Of a stretch of 64,000 nt of DNA, positions 40,428 to 48,816 are shown in pieces. How positions within the stretch are numbered: position 1 is the stretch's first letter; every line of letters starts with the position of its first letter. The notes below the pieces were generated by a model that had not been told where the DNA came from, did no database searches, and saw only the letters and a list, made by a program, of their open reading frames with translations. This stretch comes from Desulfarculus sp. Its GTDB lineage: Bacteria > Desulfobacterota > Desulfarculia > Desulfarculales > Desulfarculaceae. The DNA is taken from contig QZKP01000041.1 of NCBI GenBank assembly GCA_003605055.1, positions 62,001 to 126,000 on the forward strand, read 5' to 3'. The translations under genes and the position numbers were made by a program.

Positions 40428-40949
40428 GTGTCGGAGCTCATCACCCCCTATGGCGGCCACCAACCGCACATCGCCGCGGGCGTGTTTGTGGACCGCTCGG
40501 CCCGGCTCATCGGGCGCATCACCCTGGCAGGGGGGGTCAGCATCTGGCCCGGCGCCGTGCTGCGGGCCGACGACGCCGAGATCGTGATCAAGGCCGGCAG
40601 CGCGGTGCTGGACCTGGCCCTGGTGGAGGCGCCCCTGGGCAAGCCGGTGGTGGTGGAGGCCGGCGCCCTGATCAGCCACCAGGTCTGCCTGCACGGGGCC
40701 ACGGTCAAGAGCGGGGCCCTGGTGGGCATCGGGGCCATCGTGCTGGACAAGGCGGTGGTGGGCGAGGGCGCCATCGTGGGGGCCGGCGCCGTGGTGCCGC
40801 CGGGCATGCAGGTGCCGCCCGGCGTGTTGGTGCTGGGCCAGCCGGCCAAGGCGGTGCGCGAACTCAAGCCGTCCGAGCAGGGGATGGTGAGTGAGCAGTT
40901 GGCCGAGCTGCACCATAAGGCCCGGGTCTACCTGAAGCAAGGCGCTTGA
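40428..40949 (+). CDS. Gamma-carbonic-anhydrase-like left-handed beta-helix protein
   Basis: A 173-residue hexapeptide-repeat protein of the gamma-CA/YrdA/PaaY group, with repeats through residues 18-130 and the closing PPGVLVLGQPAKAVREL. Two zinc histidines are present (His84 and His89 in LISHQVCLHG), but the first His of the family motif is Glu67 (LDLALVEAP). PaaY-type members act as thioesterases that release CoA during CoA-dependent degradation, which would fit between CoA ligases and a dehydratase. Start GTG at 40428. Confidence 0.88.
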   Translation: MSELITPYGGHQPHIAAGVFVDRSARLIGRITLAGGVSIWPGAVLRADDAEIVIKAGSAVLDLALVEAPLGKPVVVEAGALISHQVCLHGATVKSGALVGIGAIVLDKAVVGEGAIVGAGAVVPPGMQVPPGVLVLGQPAKAVRELKPSEQGMVSEQLAELHHKARVYLKQGA

Positions 40950-40984
40950 TCCGGCGGGGAGGTCCGTCGGCGGGGAGCGAACAT

Positions 40985-42658
40985 ATGAGCTGGCGGAGCA
41001 AGGACATCCTGCAGCGGCCGCGCTGGACCAAGGTGCGGGCCCTGTTCAAGTCCATGGGCTACAGCGACTACGACTTGGAACGGCCCCTGATCGGGGTGGC
41101 CAACTCCTTCAACACCATCGTGCCCGGGCACGCCAACCTGCGCCAGGTGGCCGAGTCGGTCAAGCAGGGCATCTACCAGGCCGGGGGCACCCCGGTGGAG
41201 TTCGGCCTGATCGCCTGCTGCGACGGCGTGGCCAACGGCCATTTGGGCATGCGATACATCCTGCCCTCGCGGGAGGTGATCGCCAATTCCCTGGAGGTGA
41301 TGGCCCAGGCCCACCGCCTGGACGGCCTGGTGCTCCTGGGCTCCTGCGACAAGATCGTGCCCGGCCTGCTCATGGGCGCCGCCCGCCTGGACCTGCCGGC
41401 CATCCTGGTGGCCGGCGGCCCCTCCCTGGGCGGTTGCCAGTTCGACGGCCGCTCGGCGGACATCACCTCCTTGGCCGAGGGCCTGGGCATGCTGGCCGCG
41501 GGCCGGTTGGCCCCGGAGGATTTCGCCCGCCTGGAAGAGGAGGTGATGCCCACCTGCGGCTCCTGCTCCTTCCTGGGCACGGCCAACTCCATGTGCTCCA
41601 TGGCCGAGGGCCTGGGCATGAGCCTGCCGGGCAGCGCCACCATCCCGGCGGTGTTCGCCGAGCGCTTCCGCGCGGCCCAGGCCTCGGGCCGGCGCATTGT
41701 GCAGATGGTCCAGGATGGCCTCAGCGCCCGCAGGATCATCAACCGCCAGGGCCTGGAGAACGCGGTACGCCTGGGCATGGCCATGGGCGGCTCCACCAAC
41801 CTGGTGCTGCATCTGTTGGCCATCGCCTACGAGGCCGGCGTGGGTCTGGGCATCGAGACCTTCGAGGAGCTCTCGGCCAGCACCCCGCACATCGCGCGCA
41901 TCTATCCGGCCGCGCCGCCCAACCTGCCCGACTTTCACCAGGCCGGCGGGGTGCCGGCGGTGCTGAAGGAGCTGCTGCCCCTGCTGCACGGCCAGGCCCT
42001 CACGGTGACCGGACGCAGCGTGGCCCAGAACGTGGCCGGGGCCCGCAAGACCGGCCAGGAGATCATCCGCAGTCTGGTAGACCCCTGGCGGGCCACCGGC
42101 GGCCTGGCCATCCTGCGGGGGAACCTGGCCCCGGACTCGGCGGTGACCAAGCCCGCGGCCATCCATCCGGACATGCACTTGTTCCAGGGCGCCGCCCGCT
42201 GCTTCGACTCCGAGGAGGCGGCCAACCAGGCCATTCAGGAGCGAAGGATTCAGGCCGGCGAGGTGGTGGTGATCCGTTACGAGGGTCCCAAGGGCGGGCC
42301 GGGCATGCCCGAGATGGCCACGGCCATGAAGATGCTCTACGGCCAGGGCCTGGCCCTGAAGACCGCCCTGATCACCGACGGCCGCTTCTCGGGCACCAAC
42401 AACGGCTGCTTCGTGGGCCACATATCGCCCGAGGCCGCCGAGGGCGGACCCCTCGCCGCGGTGCAGGAAGGCGACCGCGTCACCATTGACATCCCCGGCC
42501 GTCAGGTGAACCTGGAGGTGAGCGCCCAGGAGATGGCCCGGCGCCTGGCCGCCTGGCAGCGGCCGGCGCGTAAGTTCGCGGGCGGCTACCTGGGCCTGTA
42601 CTCGCGCCTGGCCGCCTCGGCCGCCCAGGGCGCGGTCATGCGGCCGCCAGCGGATTAG
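40985..42658 (+). CDS. IlvD/Edd-family dehydratase
   Basis: A 557-residue Fe-S dehydratase. The cluster region shows GSCDKIVPGLLM near residues 120-131 and MPTCGSCSFLGTANSMCSMAEGLGMSLPG near 189-217; a C-terminal DGRFSGTNNGCFVGHISPEA completes the family pattern. Members dehydrate 2,3-dihydroxy acids (IlvD) or sugar acids (Edd, xylonate, arabonate). No other branched-chain biosynthesis genes are adjacent, so a catabolic sugar- or dihydroxy-acid role is favoured but IlvD function is not excluded. Its stop overlaps the converging aldolase gene by four bases. Confidence 0.9.
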   Translation: MSWRSKDILQRPRWTKVRALFKSMGYSDYDLERPLIGVANSFNTIVPGHANLRQVAESVKQGIYQAGGTPVEFGLIACCDGVANGHLGMRYILPSREVIANSLEVMAQAHRLDGLVLLGSCDKIVPGLLMGAARLDLPAILVAGGPSLGGCQFDGRSADITSLAEGLGMLAAGRLAPEDFARLEEEVMPTCGSCSFLGTANSMCSMAEGLGMSLPGSATIPAVFAERFRAAQASGRRIVQMVQDGLSARRIINRQGLENAVRLGMAMGGSTNLVLHLLAIAYEAGVGLGIETFEELSASTPHIARIYPAAPPNLPDFHQAGGVPAVLKELLPLLHGQALTVTGRSVAQNVAGARKTGQEIIRSLVDPWRATGGLAILRGNLAPDSAVTKPAAIHPDMHLFQGAARCFDSEEAANQAIQERRIQAGEVVVIRYEGPKGGPGMPEMATAMKMLYGQGLALKTALITDGRFSGTNNGCFVGHISPEAAEGGPLAAVQEGDRVTIDIPGRQVNLEVSAQEMARRLAAWQRPARKFAGGYLGLYSRLAASAAQGAVMRPPAD

Positions 42659-43428
42659 ACCGTGGTTTTGACCTCTCGCAGGAAGTTTTGGAGGCACTGT
42701 CCCAGGGCGCTGCCCATGATGGCCAGGGCCGAGACGGTGAAGTAGCGCACCCCCAGTTGCAGCATGGGGGCGATGGCCTTCCAGTCCACCACGTGTACGC
42801 CGCAGACCTTGCCCGCGGCAGCCACCTGGCGGGTGATGGTCTTCAGCTGCGGCATCATCTCCGGCGCGGAAGGCGACTGATAGCCGTACTCCAGGGACAG
42901 GTCGCTGGTGCCGATGAAGACCGCGTCCACGCCTTCCACGGCCAGGATCGAAGCCAGGTTCTCCACCCCCAGGCGGGTTTCTATCTGGATGATGACCGCG
43001 GTTTCCGCCGCGGCCTTGGCTGTCACCTGCGGACGCGGGAGGAAGCCGTAGCCGGACGCCCGAGTGGTGGAGCCGTACCCCCGGCCGCCGCGGGGCGGAA
43101 ACCGGCTGGCGGCCACCGCCTCGCTGGCCTGCGGCGCCGTTTCCACCGCGGGAATCTGCACCCCCTGCGCGCCGGCGTCCAGAGCGGCTTGAATCCGTCC
43201 GGCATTCAGCTCGCGCACCCGGACGATGGCCGGCAGCCCCACCATGTCCGCCGCCCGCAGACATTCCTCCAGCTCGCGGCCGCTGAAGCTGCCGTGCTCG
43301 CCGTCCAGAATGATGAAGTCATAACCGGCCCGGCCCACCAACTCAACCAAGGCAGGCTCGGACAGGCCCAAAAATGACCCCAGCAGAACCCGGCTTCCGG
43401 TTGCTGACAAAGTTTCTTTCAGCGACAT
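42655..43428 (-). CDS. HpcH/HpaI-family aldolase
   Basis: A 257-residue class II pyruvate aldolase of the HpaI type: ILDGEHGSFSG (His about 45), GAQGVQIPAVET, the RG(R)GYGS segment near 114-119, IQIETRLGVEN with the metal-binding Glu and VFIGTSDLSLEYG with the Asp. It would split a 4-hydroxy-2-oxo acid (or malyl-type compound) to pyruvate and an aldehyde. It is the last gene of the minus-strand operon that contains a TAXI transporter and cupin. A second paralogue lies at 53361-54134. Confidence 0.9.
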   Translation of the reverse strand: MSLKETLSATGSRVLLGSFLGLSEPALVELVGRAGYDFIILDGEHGSFSGRELEECLRAADMVGLPAIVRVRELNAGRIQAALDAGAQGVQIPAVETAPQASEAVAASRFPPRGGRGYGSTTRASGYGFLPRPQVTAKAAAETAVIIQIETRLGVENLASILAVEGVDAVFIGTSDLSLEYGYQSPSAPEMMPQLKTITRQVAAAGKVCGVHVVDWKAIAPMLQLGVRYFTVSALAIMGSALGQCLQNFLREVKTTV

Positions 43429-43463
43429 CTCGTTGCCCGCGGCAGGCGAAGTTTGCTCCTTTT

Positions 43464-43793
43464 TTAAAGGTAATCATCCCGGATAGGTGTGAACACATCC
43501 AGGTTGATGATGGTTTCCTGGCCCAAAGGCGTGAGGGTGTGGGGCACGTCAGGGGGCACCAGGATCACGTCCCCCGGCCCCAGGCGCACCAAATCCTCCC
43601 CCAGGGTGAAGTCGCATTCTCCGGCCAGGATGTAGGTTATTTGCTCGTGGGGGTGCTGGTGTAAGGCGGGCTTGGCGAAGGCCTTGATGGTGTTGAGAAC
43701 CATCATGCTTTTCTCTCCGCTGAAGACCCGGCGGGTCACGCCCTCCCGGGCGACCTTTTCCTTGATTTGGCTGAAGTTGGCTTTTTTCACCAC
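43464..43793 (-). CDS. Single-domain cupin protein
   Basis: A 109-residue cupin. Motif 1 is HQHPHEQITYILAGE (residues about 45-59) and motif 2 PGDVILVPPDVPH, giving three histidines and a glutamine or glutamate for metal binding. It resembles small isomerases or demethylating/mucoid cupins, often annotated only as cupin. Located between the TAXI permease and HpaI aldolase genes, it may isomerise or sense the transported acid. The function is not known. Confidence 0.87.
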   Translation of the reverse strand: MVKKANFSQIKEKVAREGVTRRVFSGEKSMMVLNTIKAFAKPALHQHPHEQITYILAGECDFTLGEDLVRLGPGDVILVPPDVPHTLTPLGQETIINLDVFTPIRDDYL

Positions 43794-43824
43794 CGACTGA
43801 ACCTCCGCGGCGTTGGTGCAAGCT

Positions 43825-45705
43825 CTAGGCGCTCTTCAACTTGGCTTGCTTTTTAACCATCAGATGGCTGGCCGCCATAATGGCTACCCCCAGGCCAAAG
43901 CCGATTATATCGGTTATCAGGCTTCCGTGAACCAGAGCCGCGCCGGCCACGGTCATCAAGGCGCGCTCCCAGAGTCGCAGCTTGCGTTTGAAGAAGCCGG
44001 CGATGGCCACCGACAGGAACAAGACCCCGAAGATCGCCGTGACGGTCACTTGCGATATCTGCCCCCAGCTCCCATTGAGCAACAGCGCCGGCCAGTAGAC
44101 GAAGATGAAGGGCAGGATAAATCCGGGCAAGGCTATCTTCCAGGCCACGTAGCCGGTGTAAAGCGGCGGCGAACCCGAGAGTCCCGAGGCCGCATATGCC
44201 CCCAGGGCCACGGGCGGAGTGATGAAGGAATACATGCCGTAGTAGAACACGAACATGTGCGCGGCCATGGGCTCCACCCCCATCTTGACCAGCGCCGGCG
44301 CCACCAGCACCGCCAGAATTACGTAGCAGGCGGTGGTGGTCAGCCCCATGCCCAGCACCAGCGAGACCAGCATGGTCAGGACCAGCAGCAGCAGCAGGTT
44401 GCCGCCGGCCAGGGTGGTGAGGATGTTGGATAGCTGCAGGCCCAGCCCGGTGAGCGAGAGCATGCCGATGACTATGCCCGCGCAGGCGCAGGCGGTCACC
44501 ACCTCCAACATGGCCCGGCCGGCTTTTTCGAACATCTGGATCAACGCGCGCAGGTTCAGGCGGCCCTGGCGCCGCAGGAAGCCTATGGCCAGGGTGAGCA
44601 TGGCCGCGAAGAAAGCTGAGCGCATCGGCGACCAGCGCAGGAAGATCATCAAGATCAGCAGCAACACCAGCGGGGCCAGGAGGTAATACTTGCCCTGCTT
44701 GCCCTCGCGGTACTGCTGCACCTCCTGCTTGCTGAGTCCGGCCAGCCCGGCCCGGGCCGCCTCCAGGTCCACGAAGACGAACAGGGCTACGTAGTAGAGG
44801 ATGGCGGGCATCAACGCCGCCTTGATGACCTCCAGATAGGGCACCTGCAAAAACTCGGCGATGATAAAGGCCGCCGCGCCCATGACCGGCGGCATGATCT
44901 GCCCGCCGGTGGAGGTGCAGGCCTCCACCGCCCCGGCAACCTCGGGCTTGTAGCCTGCGTTTTTCATCAGGGGGATGGTGAAGGTGCCGGTGCTCATCAC
45001 GTTGGCGATGACGCTGCCGGTCAGGGTGCCCATCATGGCGCTGCCGATCACCGCCGCCTTGGCTGGCCCCCCCCGTGAGCGGCCGAAGGAGGCCATCACC
45101 ACGTCAATGAAATACTGCCCCACCCCGGTGCTGTTGAGGAAGGTGGCGAAGATGATGAAGATCACCACCACCGTGGCCGAGACGCCCAGGGGGACGGTGA
45201 AGATTCCTTCGGTAGTGAGGGTTAGGTGGCTGATGATGCGCCCAGTGTCGAATCCGCTGTGGGCCAGGACGCCCGGCAGATGGTTGCCCAAGAAGCCGTA
45301 AAGCAGCGCGGCCAAGGCGATGATGGGCAGCGGCCAGCCCAGCACCCGGCGGGTCGCCTCCAGGAGCAGGATTATGACCACGGCCCCGGAGATCAGGTCC
45401 CCCTGGTTGGGGATGCCCAGGCGGAAGGCGATGTCGTCGGCAAATACATATAGGTAGGTCCCGGCGGCCAGGGCGCCCAGGCAAAACAGCCAGTCCGCCA
45501 GCTTCCACAGGCCGTCGGCGTGCTTGCGGGGCGCCGTGGCCAGGAATACCATCATCAGCCCAAAGGTGAGGTGGATCACCCTTTGTTCGATGGCGGTCAA
45601 GGGACCGGTGGCGGAGGTGTAGAGATGAAAGAGGCAGAAGATCACAGCCACCACGGTGATGGTGTGCGAAGTGAAGGCGTCCAGGGCGCGTTTAATTGTA
45701 TCCAT
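43825..45705 (-). CDS. TAXI-TRAP fused membrane permease (TRAP-QM fusion)
   Basis: A 626-residue permease with a small N-terminal domain (helices from about residue 15 to 130) and a large DctM-like domain carrying GRSRGGPAKAAVIGS, TSTGGQIMPPVMGAAAF, GMGLTTTACYV and SFITPPVALGAYAASG. It works with the TAXI binding protein at 46350-47312 to import a carboxylate with sodium or protons. Its start overlaps the end of the DUF1850 gene by 14 bases, showing tight coupling. Confidence 0.92.
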   Translation of the reverse strand: MDTIKRALDAFTSHTITVVAVIFCLFHLYTSATGPLTAIEQRVIHLTFGLMMVFLATAPRKHADGLWKLADWLFCLGALAAGTYLYVFADDIAFRLGIPNQGDLISGAVVIILLLEATRRVLGWPLPIIALAALLYGFLGNHLPGVLAHSGFDTGRIISHLTLTTEGIFTVPLGVSATVVVIFIIFATFLNSTGVGQYFIDVVMASFGRSRGGPAKAAVIGSAMMGTLTGSVIANVMSTGTFTIPLMKNAGYKPEVAGAVEACTSTGGQIMPPVMGAAAFIIAEFLQVPYLEVIKAALMPAILYYVALFVFVDLEAARAGLAGLSKQEVQQYREGKQGKYYLLAPLVLLLILMIFLRWSPMRSAFFAAMLTLAIGFLRRQGRLNLRALIQMFEKAGRAMLEVVTACACAGIVIGMLSLTGLGLQLSNILTTLAGGNLLLLLVLTMLVSLVLGMGLTTTACYVILAVLVAPALVKMGVEPMAAHMFVFYYGMYSFITPPVALGAYAASGLSGSPPLYTGYVAWKIALPGFILPFIFVYWPALLLNGSWGQISQVTVTAIFGVLFLSVAIAGFFKRKLRLWERALMTVAGAALVHGSLITDIIGFGLGVAIMAASHLMVKKQAKLKSA

Positions 45706-46222
45706 GCGTCTTTTCCACGAACCAGGCCGCGGCCCTCGGTAGGTGGGCCACCTGTAGGGCGAACCCCTGGTTAGCTTTCAGCAGTTGGTCCAGCCGAACA
45801 GAATCCGCCTGGTGCAGGCGAAGCCAAATCGGCGTGCTGTGGGCCAGTGCGAAGTGCACGGGCAGGCGGCGCGGCGGGTCCATGACCACCTCATAACCGC
45901 CCTGCCTGGCCCGGTGCGGGAGCAGCCCCAGGGGGTCGTAGTAGTTCAGGGCGTCAAAGGAGCCGAAGAAAACCGAGGCCAGTTGCAGGTCTCCGTCTCG
46001 CAGCACGTAGCGCTCCTCTTGGACCACCCTGTACAAGGAGTGCACAAATCCCACCGCTATCCGTTGGCCCGGCGACAGGGGCAGGGCCAGGCTTAATCGG
46101 CTGTCCGGCGGGCCGGTGCGCACCTGCAACAAAGGCACCGGCCAGGCCAGATAAGTGGCCGCCAGGCACGCCAGCGCGGCCATGGCCGCCAGGCCCCGCT
46201 TTTTGCCGCCGTGTATGCGCAT
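45692..46222 (-). CDS. DUF1850-family membrane-anchored protein
   Basis: A 176-residue protein with one N-terminal signal-anchor helix (about residues 11-32) and an exported domain. The hallmarks of DUF1850 are visible: FVHSLYRVVQEERYVLRDGDLQL, then SFDALNYYD and a later LAHSTPIWLRL. This family almost always accompanies TAXI-TRAP permeases, and a part in substrate delivery or permease assembly is inferred. The start ATG at 46220-46222 is chosen over an upstream frame because it places the helix at the N-terminus. Confidence 0.85.
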   Translation of the reverse strand: MRIHGGKKRGLAAMAALACLAATYLAWPVPLLQVRTGPPDSRLSLALPLSPGQRIAVGFVHSLYRVVQEERYVLRDGDLQLASVFFGSFDALNYYDPLGLLPHRARQGGYEVVMDPPRRLPVHFALAHSTPIWLRLHQADSVRLDQLLKANQGFALQVAHLPRAAAWFVEKTHGYN

Positions 46223-46301
46223 GCCCACCCGCCGGCCGGAGGATTGGCCTGGCTTACGCCTCCCCCCGGCCGCAGCGCGGGCGGGAAGCACAAGCAGCTT
46301 G

Positions 46302-46338
46302 CCGCCCGGGGGCTCTCCCCTAAAGCGCCCCCGGGCGG
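46302..46338 (-). terminator. Strong hairpin between TAXI SBP and DUF1850 genes
   Basis: A perfect 12-bp stem (46302-46313 with 46327-46338) with a 13-base loop follows the binding-protein stop at 46350 on the minus strand. No T-tract follows, so it resembles an mRNA-stabilising or partial-stop element like those at 12287 and 63090. Confidence 0.65.
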
Positions 46339-46349
46339 TTGCCTGGGTC

Positions 46350-47312
46350 CTACTTCAGCTTGCCCTTCTCCTTCAGGTACTTTTCCGCCCCGGGGTGGAA
46401 GGGTATGGCGATGCCCTCCACGGCGTCCTGCAGATTCCAGGCGTTGCCGGCCTTGTGGATTTTGCCCAGCTCCGCGGTGTGCTCCACGATGGTTTTCAGC
46501 AGGTCATAGACCGCCTGGGCGGGCACGTCGCTGTTGGTGATCAGCACCGCCGGCGCGGAGATGGTGGGCAAGGGCTTATCCTGGCCGCTGTAAGTGTTGG
46601 CCGGGATGACCGCCTTGGCGTAGTACGGGTAATGCTTTTTGACGTAGGCGTAGTTGGACACCTCCACCGGCAGGAGGTTGATCTTCACGGTGGCGGAGAG
46701 GTCGAGCATGGAGGAGGTGGGTATGCCGGCAAAGACCATGGAGGCGTCGATGGTGCCGTCCTTGACCGCCTGGATCATCTCGGCGTAGGTCAGGTAGGTG
46801 GCGTTGTAATCAGACGGCTTGAGGCCGTAGGCCGCCAGGGCCGCCATGCTCACGAACTTGGAGGGGCTGCCCGGCGCGCTGAGGGCCACCTTCTTGCCCT
46901 TGAGGCCGGCGAAGCTCTTGACGCCCGAGGACTTCAGGGCGGCGCCTTGCAGCAAGGAGGCGTGGCCGGCCATCACCGCGCGCAGGTTGGGATACTTGGC
47001 CTTGCCCTTGAATTCGCGGCCGCCGGTGTAGCCAAAATAAGTTGCGTCGGGCATGACGATGGCGAAGTTCACCTTCTTGTTGGCCACCAGGTGGATGTTC
47101 TCGATGCTGGCCCCGGTGGACTGCACCACCAGCTTGTATTTGGGCAGGTACTGGGCCACCAGCTTGGAGATGCCGCCGCCGATGGCGTAGTAGGTGCCGC
47201 CGGTGCCGCCGGTGGCGATGGACAGGACCGTTTGGTCGGCGGCCAGCCCGCCCCCCGCGACTGCGAGAACCAGGCTCAGGGCGGCCAACACCGTCAGCAT
47301 TTTTTTAGGCAT
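46350..47312 (-). CDS. TAXI-type TRAP transporter solute-binding protein
   Basis: A 320-residue exported protein: Sec signal peptide (cleavage near residue 25, GGGLAA before DQTV), then LSIATGGTGGTYYAIGGGISKLVAQ, the TAXI name-giving segment, STGASIENIHLVANKKVNFAIV and KKVALSAPGSPSKF. It captures the substrate for the permease encoded downstream. It differs clearly from the TAXI protein at 29636, so the ligand may differ. It lies 64 bases after the LarA-like gene in the same orientation, so transporter and enzyme are probably co-transcribed. Confidence 0.93.
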   Translation of the reverse strand: MPKKMLTVLAALSLVLAVAGGGLAADQTVLSIATGGTGGTYYAIGGGISKLVAQYLPKYKLVVQSTGASIENIHLVANKKVNFAIVMPDATYFGYTGGREFKGKAKYPNLRAVMAGHASLLQGAALKSSGVKSFAGLKGKKVALSAPGSPSKFVSMAALAAYGLKPSDYNATYLTYAEMIQAVKDGTIDASMVFAGIPTSSMLDLSATVKINLLPVEVSNYAYVKKHYPYYAKAVIPANTYSGQDKPLPTISAPAVLITNSDVPAQAVYDLLKTIVEHTAELGKIHKAGNAWNLQDAVEGIAIPFHPGAEKYLKEKGKLK

Positions 47313-47376
47313 AACTTTTCCTCCCGATTAGATGGCGAGACCAGAAAACCAAGATGCAAACCAGAGCCGCTGTGGG

Positions 47377-48813
47377 TCAGGCGGCCAGGCGCTCTATTCC
47401 CCGCTGCTTGAGCCACATGGGCATAAGCTCTTGATCCACCTTGCGCGATACCTGGGCGGCCAGCCGCTGCATGGTTTCCAGCAGGGCCTGGCTGACGTTG
47501 AAGCCACCCACGGCGCCGTCGAATATCAGGATGTTGTCGGTGCGCCCGCACTTGCGGGCAAAGGCCACGGCCTTGGGCAGGTTCTCCACCTTCACCGCGT
47601 ACTCCATGAAGCGGGCGTTCTGCTCGTCGTTGGCCAGCAGGTCGGCCTGGGCCCCCACGATCAGGGTGGGAAGCTGCTGGGCAAAGAAGGTGGAGGGGTA
47701 GCCCTTGGAGCAATAGTTGAGAATCAGGCACTTGATGGCCGGGTTGGGCGGCGGGACCTCGCCCTCCACCAGGGGCTTCACGTCCGGGTAGAGCATGTCG
47801 GTGTAGCGGGTGAAGGCGGTGAAGGGCTTGTCCAGGTCGAACTCGTCGATGTTGGCGTTGAGAAAATTGCCGAAGAGGATGCCGCCGGTGGTGGTGTAGG
47901 GGATGGGGCCTGGGTAGTCGATGATCAGGATGGCCGAGTCTATGGAGCTGAGCAGGGTGATCACCTTGCCGTACCAATCCAGGTTCAGGCGGGTGAACTC
48001 CTTGTCCTGCGCGGCCAGGTCCTCGCTGGCGTCCACGCCCATGATGCCCGCTGGGGCCACCTGCAAGAAGCAGGAGCAGACGAATTTCTCCCGCACGAAA
48101 TCCGACTCGTAGATCATGCGGGGCAGGATGTTGCAGGCCCGGGGGCCCATGCTCTGGTGATAGGAGGAGCGGGTCTCTATGGTGGCGTAGGACATGGCGA
48201 AGGGTTTGAAGAGGCGGCCGATCTGCCGGTGATAGTGCAGTTCGCGCAGGTCGTTGTTGTGGGCGTGGATGATCCAGCGGGCCGAGTAGGCGTCGGCCAG
48301 GCCATAGAGGGTGCCGATGGCGGTGGGGATGGCCACGCCCCGGTCCACGGGGGCTATGCCCTTGGCCTTGCCCTGGAAATAATCCTTGAGGCCGAACTTG
48401 GCGATGTACTCCTCGGTCTCGCGGAAGCGCAGCCCCACCCCCGCCCGCAGGCGGATGTCGCTGGCCCCGCTGCGCCGGACCACCTCGTCCTTGATGGTCT
48501 TGATCATCTCCACGTAGGCTTCGCCGCCGTAAATGGAGAAACCGTGGTGCGAGGCCAGGATGTTGACCGAGTCCCCGGGCTGGATTTTCTCCAGGTTGAC
48601 GCCGGCCAGGGTGGCGAGGGTTCTCTGCCGGATCTCTTTTTTCAGTTGCTCGGCGCTGGTCCAGGGCACGGCCTGGTATTGGCTCGGGAACAGATCGTTG
48701 ATCCGGACCGAGGTGAGCCCTGGCAGGTCCTTGGCCCGCATGCCCAACTGGTCAGGGCCGATGTTGTAATAGGAGGCTCTGGCCGGCGCGGGTTCCAGCG
48801 TACGCGCATTCAT
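47377..48813 (-). CDS. Divergent LarA/DUF2088-like protein
   Basis: A 478-residue soluble protein not firmly recognised. Its first half follows the order of LarA (nickel-pincer lactate racemase, PF09861) secondary structure: PGDSVNILASHHG at 79-91, DIRLRAGVGLRFRETEEYIAKFG at 119-141 and ADAYSARWIIHAHNNDLRELHYH at 173-195. The LarA DDxTR motif is replaced by SHHGFS. Histidines 89, 90, 183, 185, 193, 195 and 219 offer a metal site. Its neighbours are a ferredoxin-BFD protein four bases upstream and a TAXI transporter downstream. It may be an isomerase or racemase of the imported hydroxy acid; the family link is tentative. Confidence 0.6.
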   Translation of the reverse strand: MNARTLEPAPARASYYNIGPDQLGMRAKDLPGLTSVRINDLFPSQYQAVPWTSAEQLKKEIRQRTLATLAGVNLEKIQPGDSVNILASHHGFSIYGGEAYVEMIKTIKDEVVRRSGASDIRLRAGVGLRFRETEEYIAKFGLKDYFQGKAKGIAPVDRGVAIPTAIGTLYGLADAYSARWIIHAHNNDLRELHYHRQIGRLFKPFAMSYATIETRSSYHQSMGPRACNILPRMIYESDFVREKFVCSCFLQVAPAGIMGVDASEDLAAQDKEFTRLNLDWYGKVITLLSSIDSAILIIDYPGPIPYTTTGGILFGNFLNANIDEFDLDKPFTAFTRYTDMLYPDVKPLVEGEVPPPNPAIKCLILNYCSKGYPSTFFAQQLPTLIVGAQADLLANDEQNARFMEYAVKVENLPKAVAFARKCGRTDNILIFDGAVGGFNVSQALLETMQRLAAQVSRKVDQELMPMWLKQRGIERLAA

Positions 48814-48816
48814 GTC

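Noticed and set aside
40428-40949. Active carbonic anhydrase
   Set aside because: One of the three zinc histidines is Glu67 and the context is CoA metabolism.
40928-43264. 778-codon minus-strand open frame opposite the IlvD/Edd gene
   Set aside because: Antisense shadow of the dehydratase gene with biased composition; the real minus-strand gene here is the HpaI aldolase at 42655-43428 in another frame.
46302-46338. Full Rho-independent terminator ending the message after the SBP gene
   Set aside because: No T-tract follows on the transcribed strand and the coupled DUF1850 and permease genes follow; a partial stop or stability hairpin is more likely.
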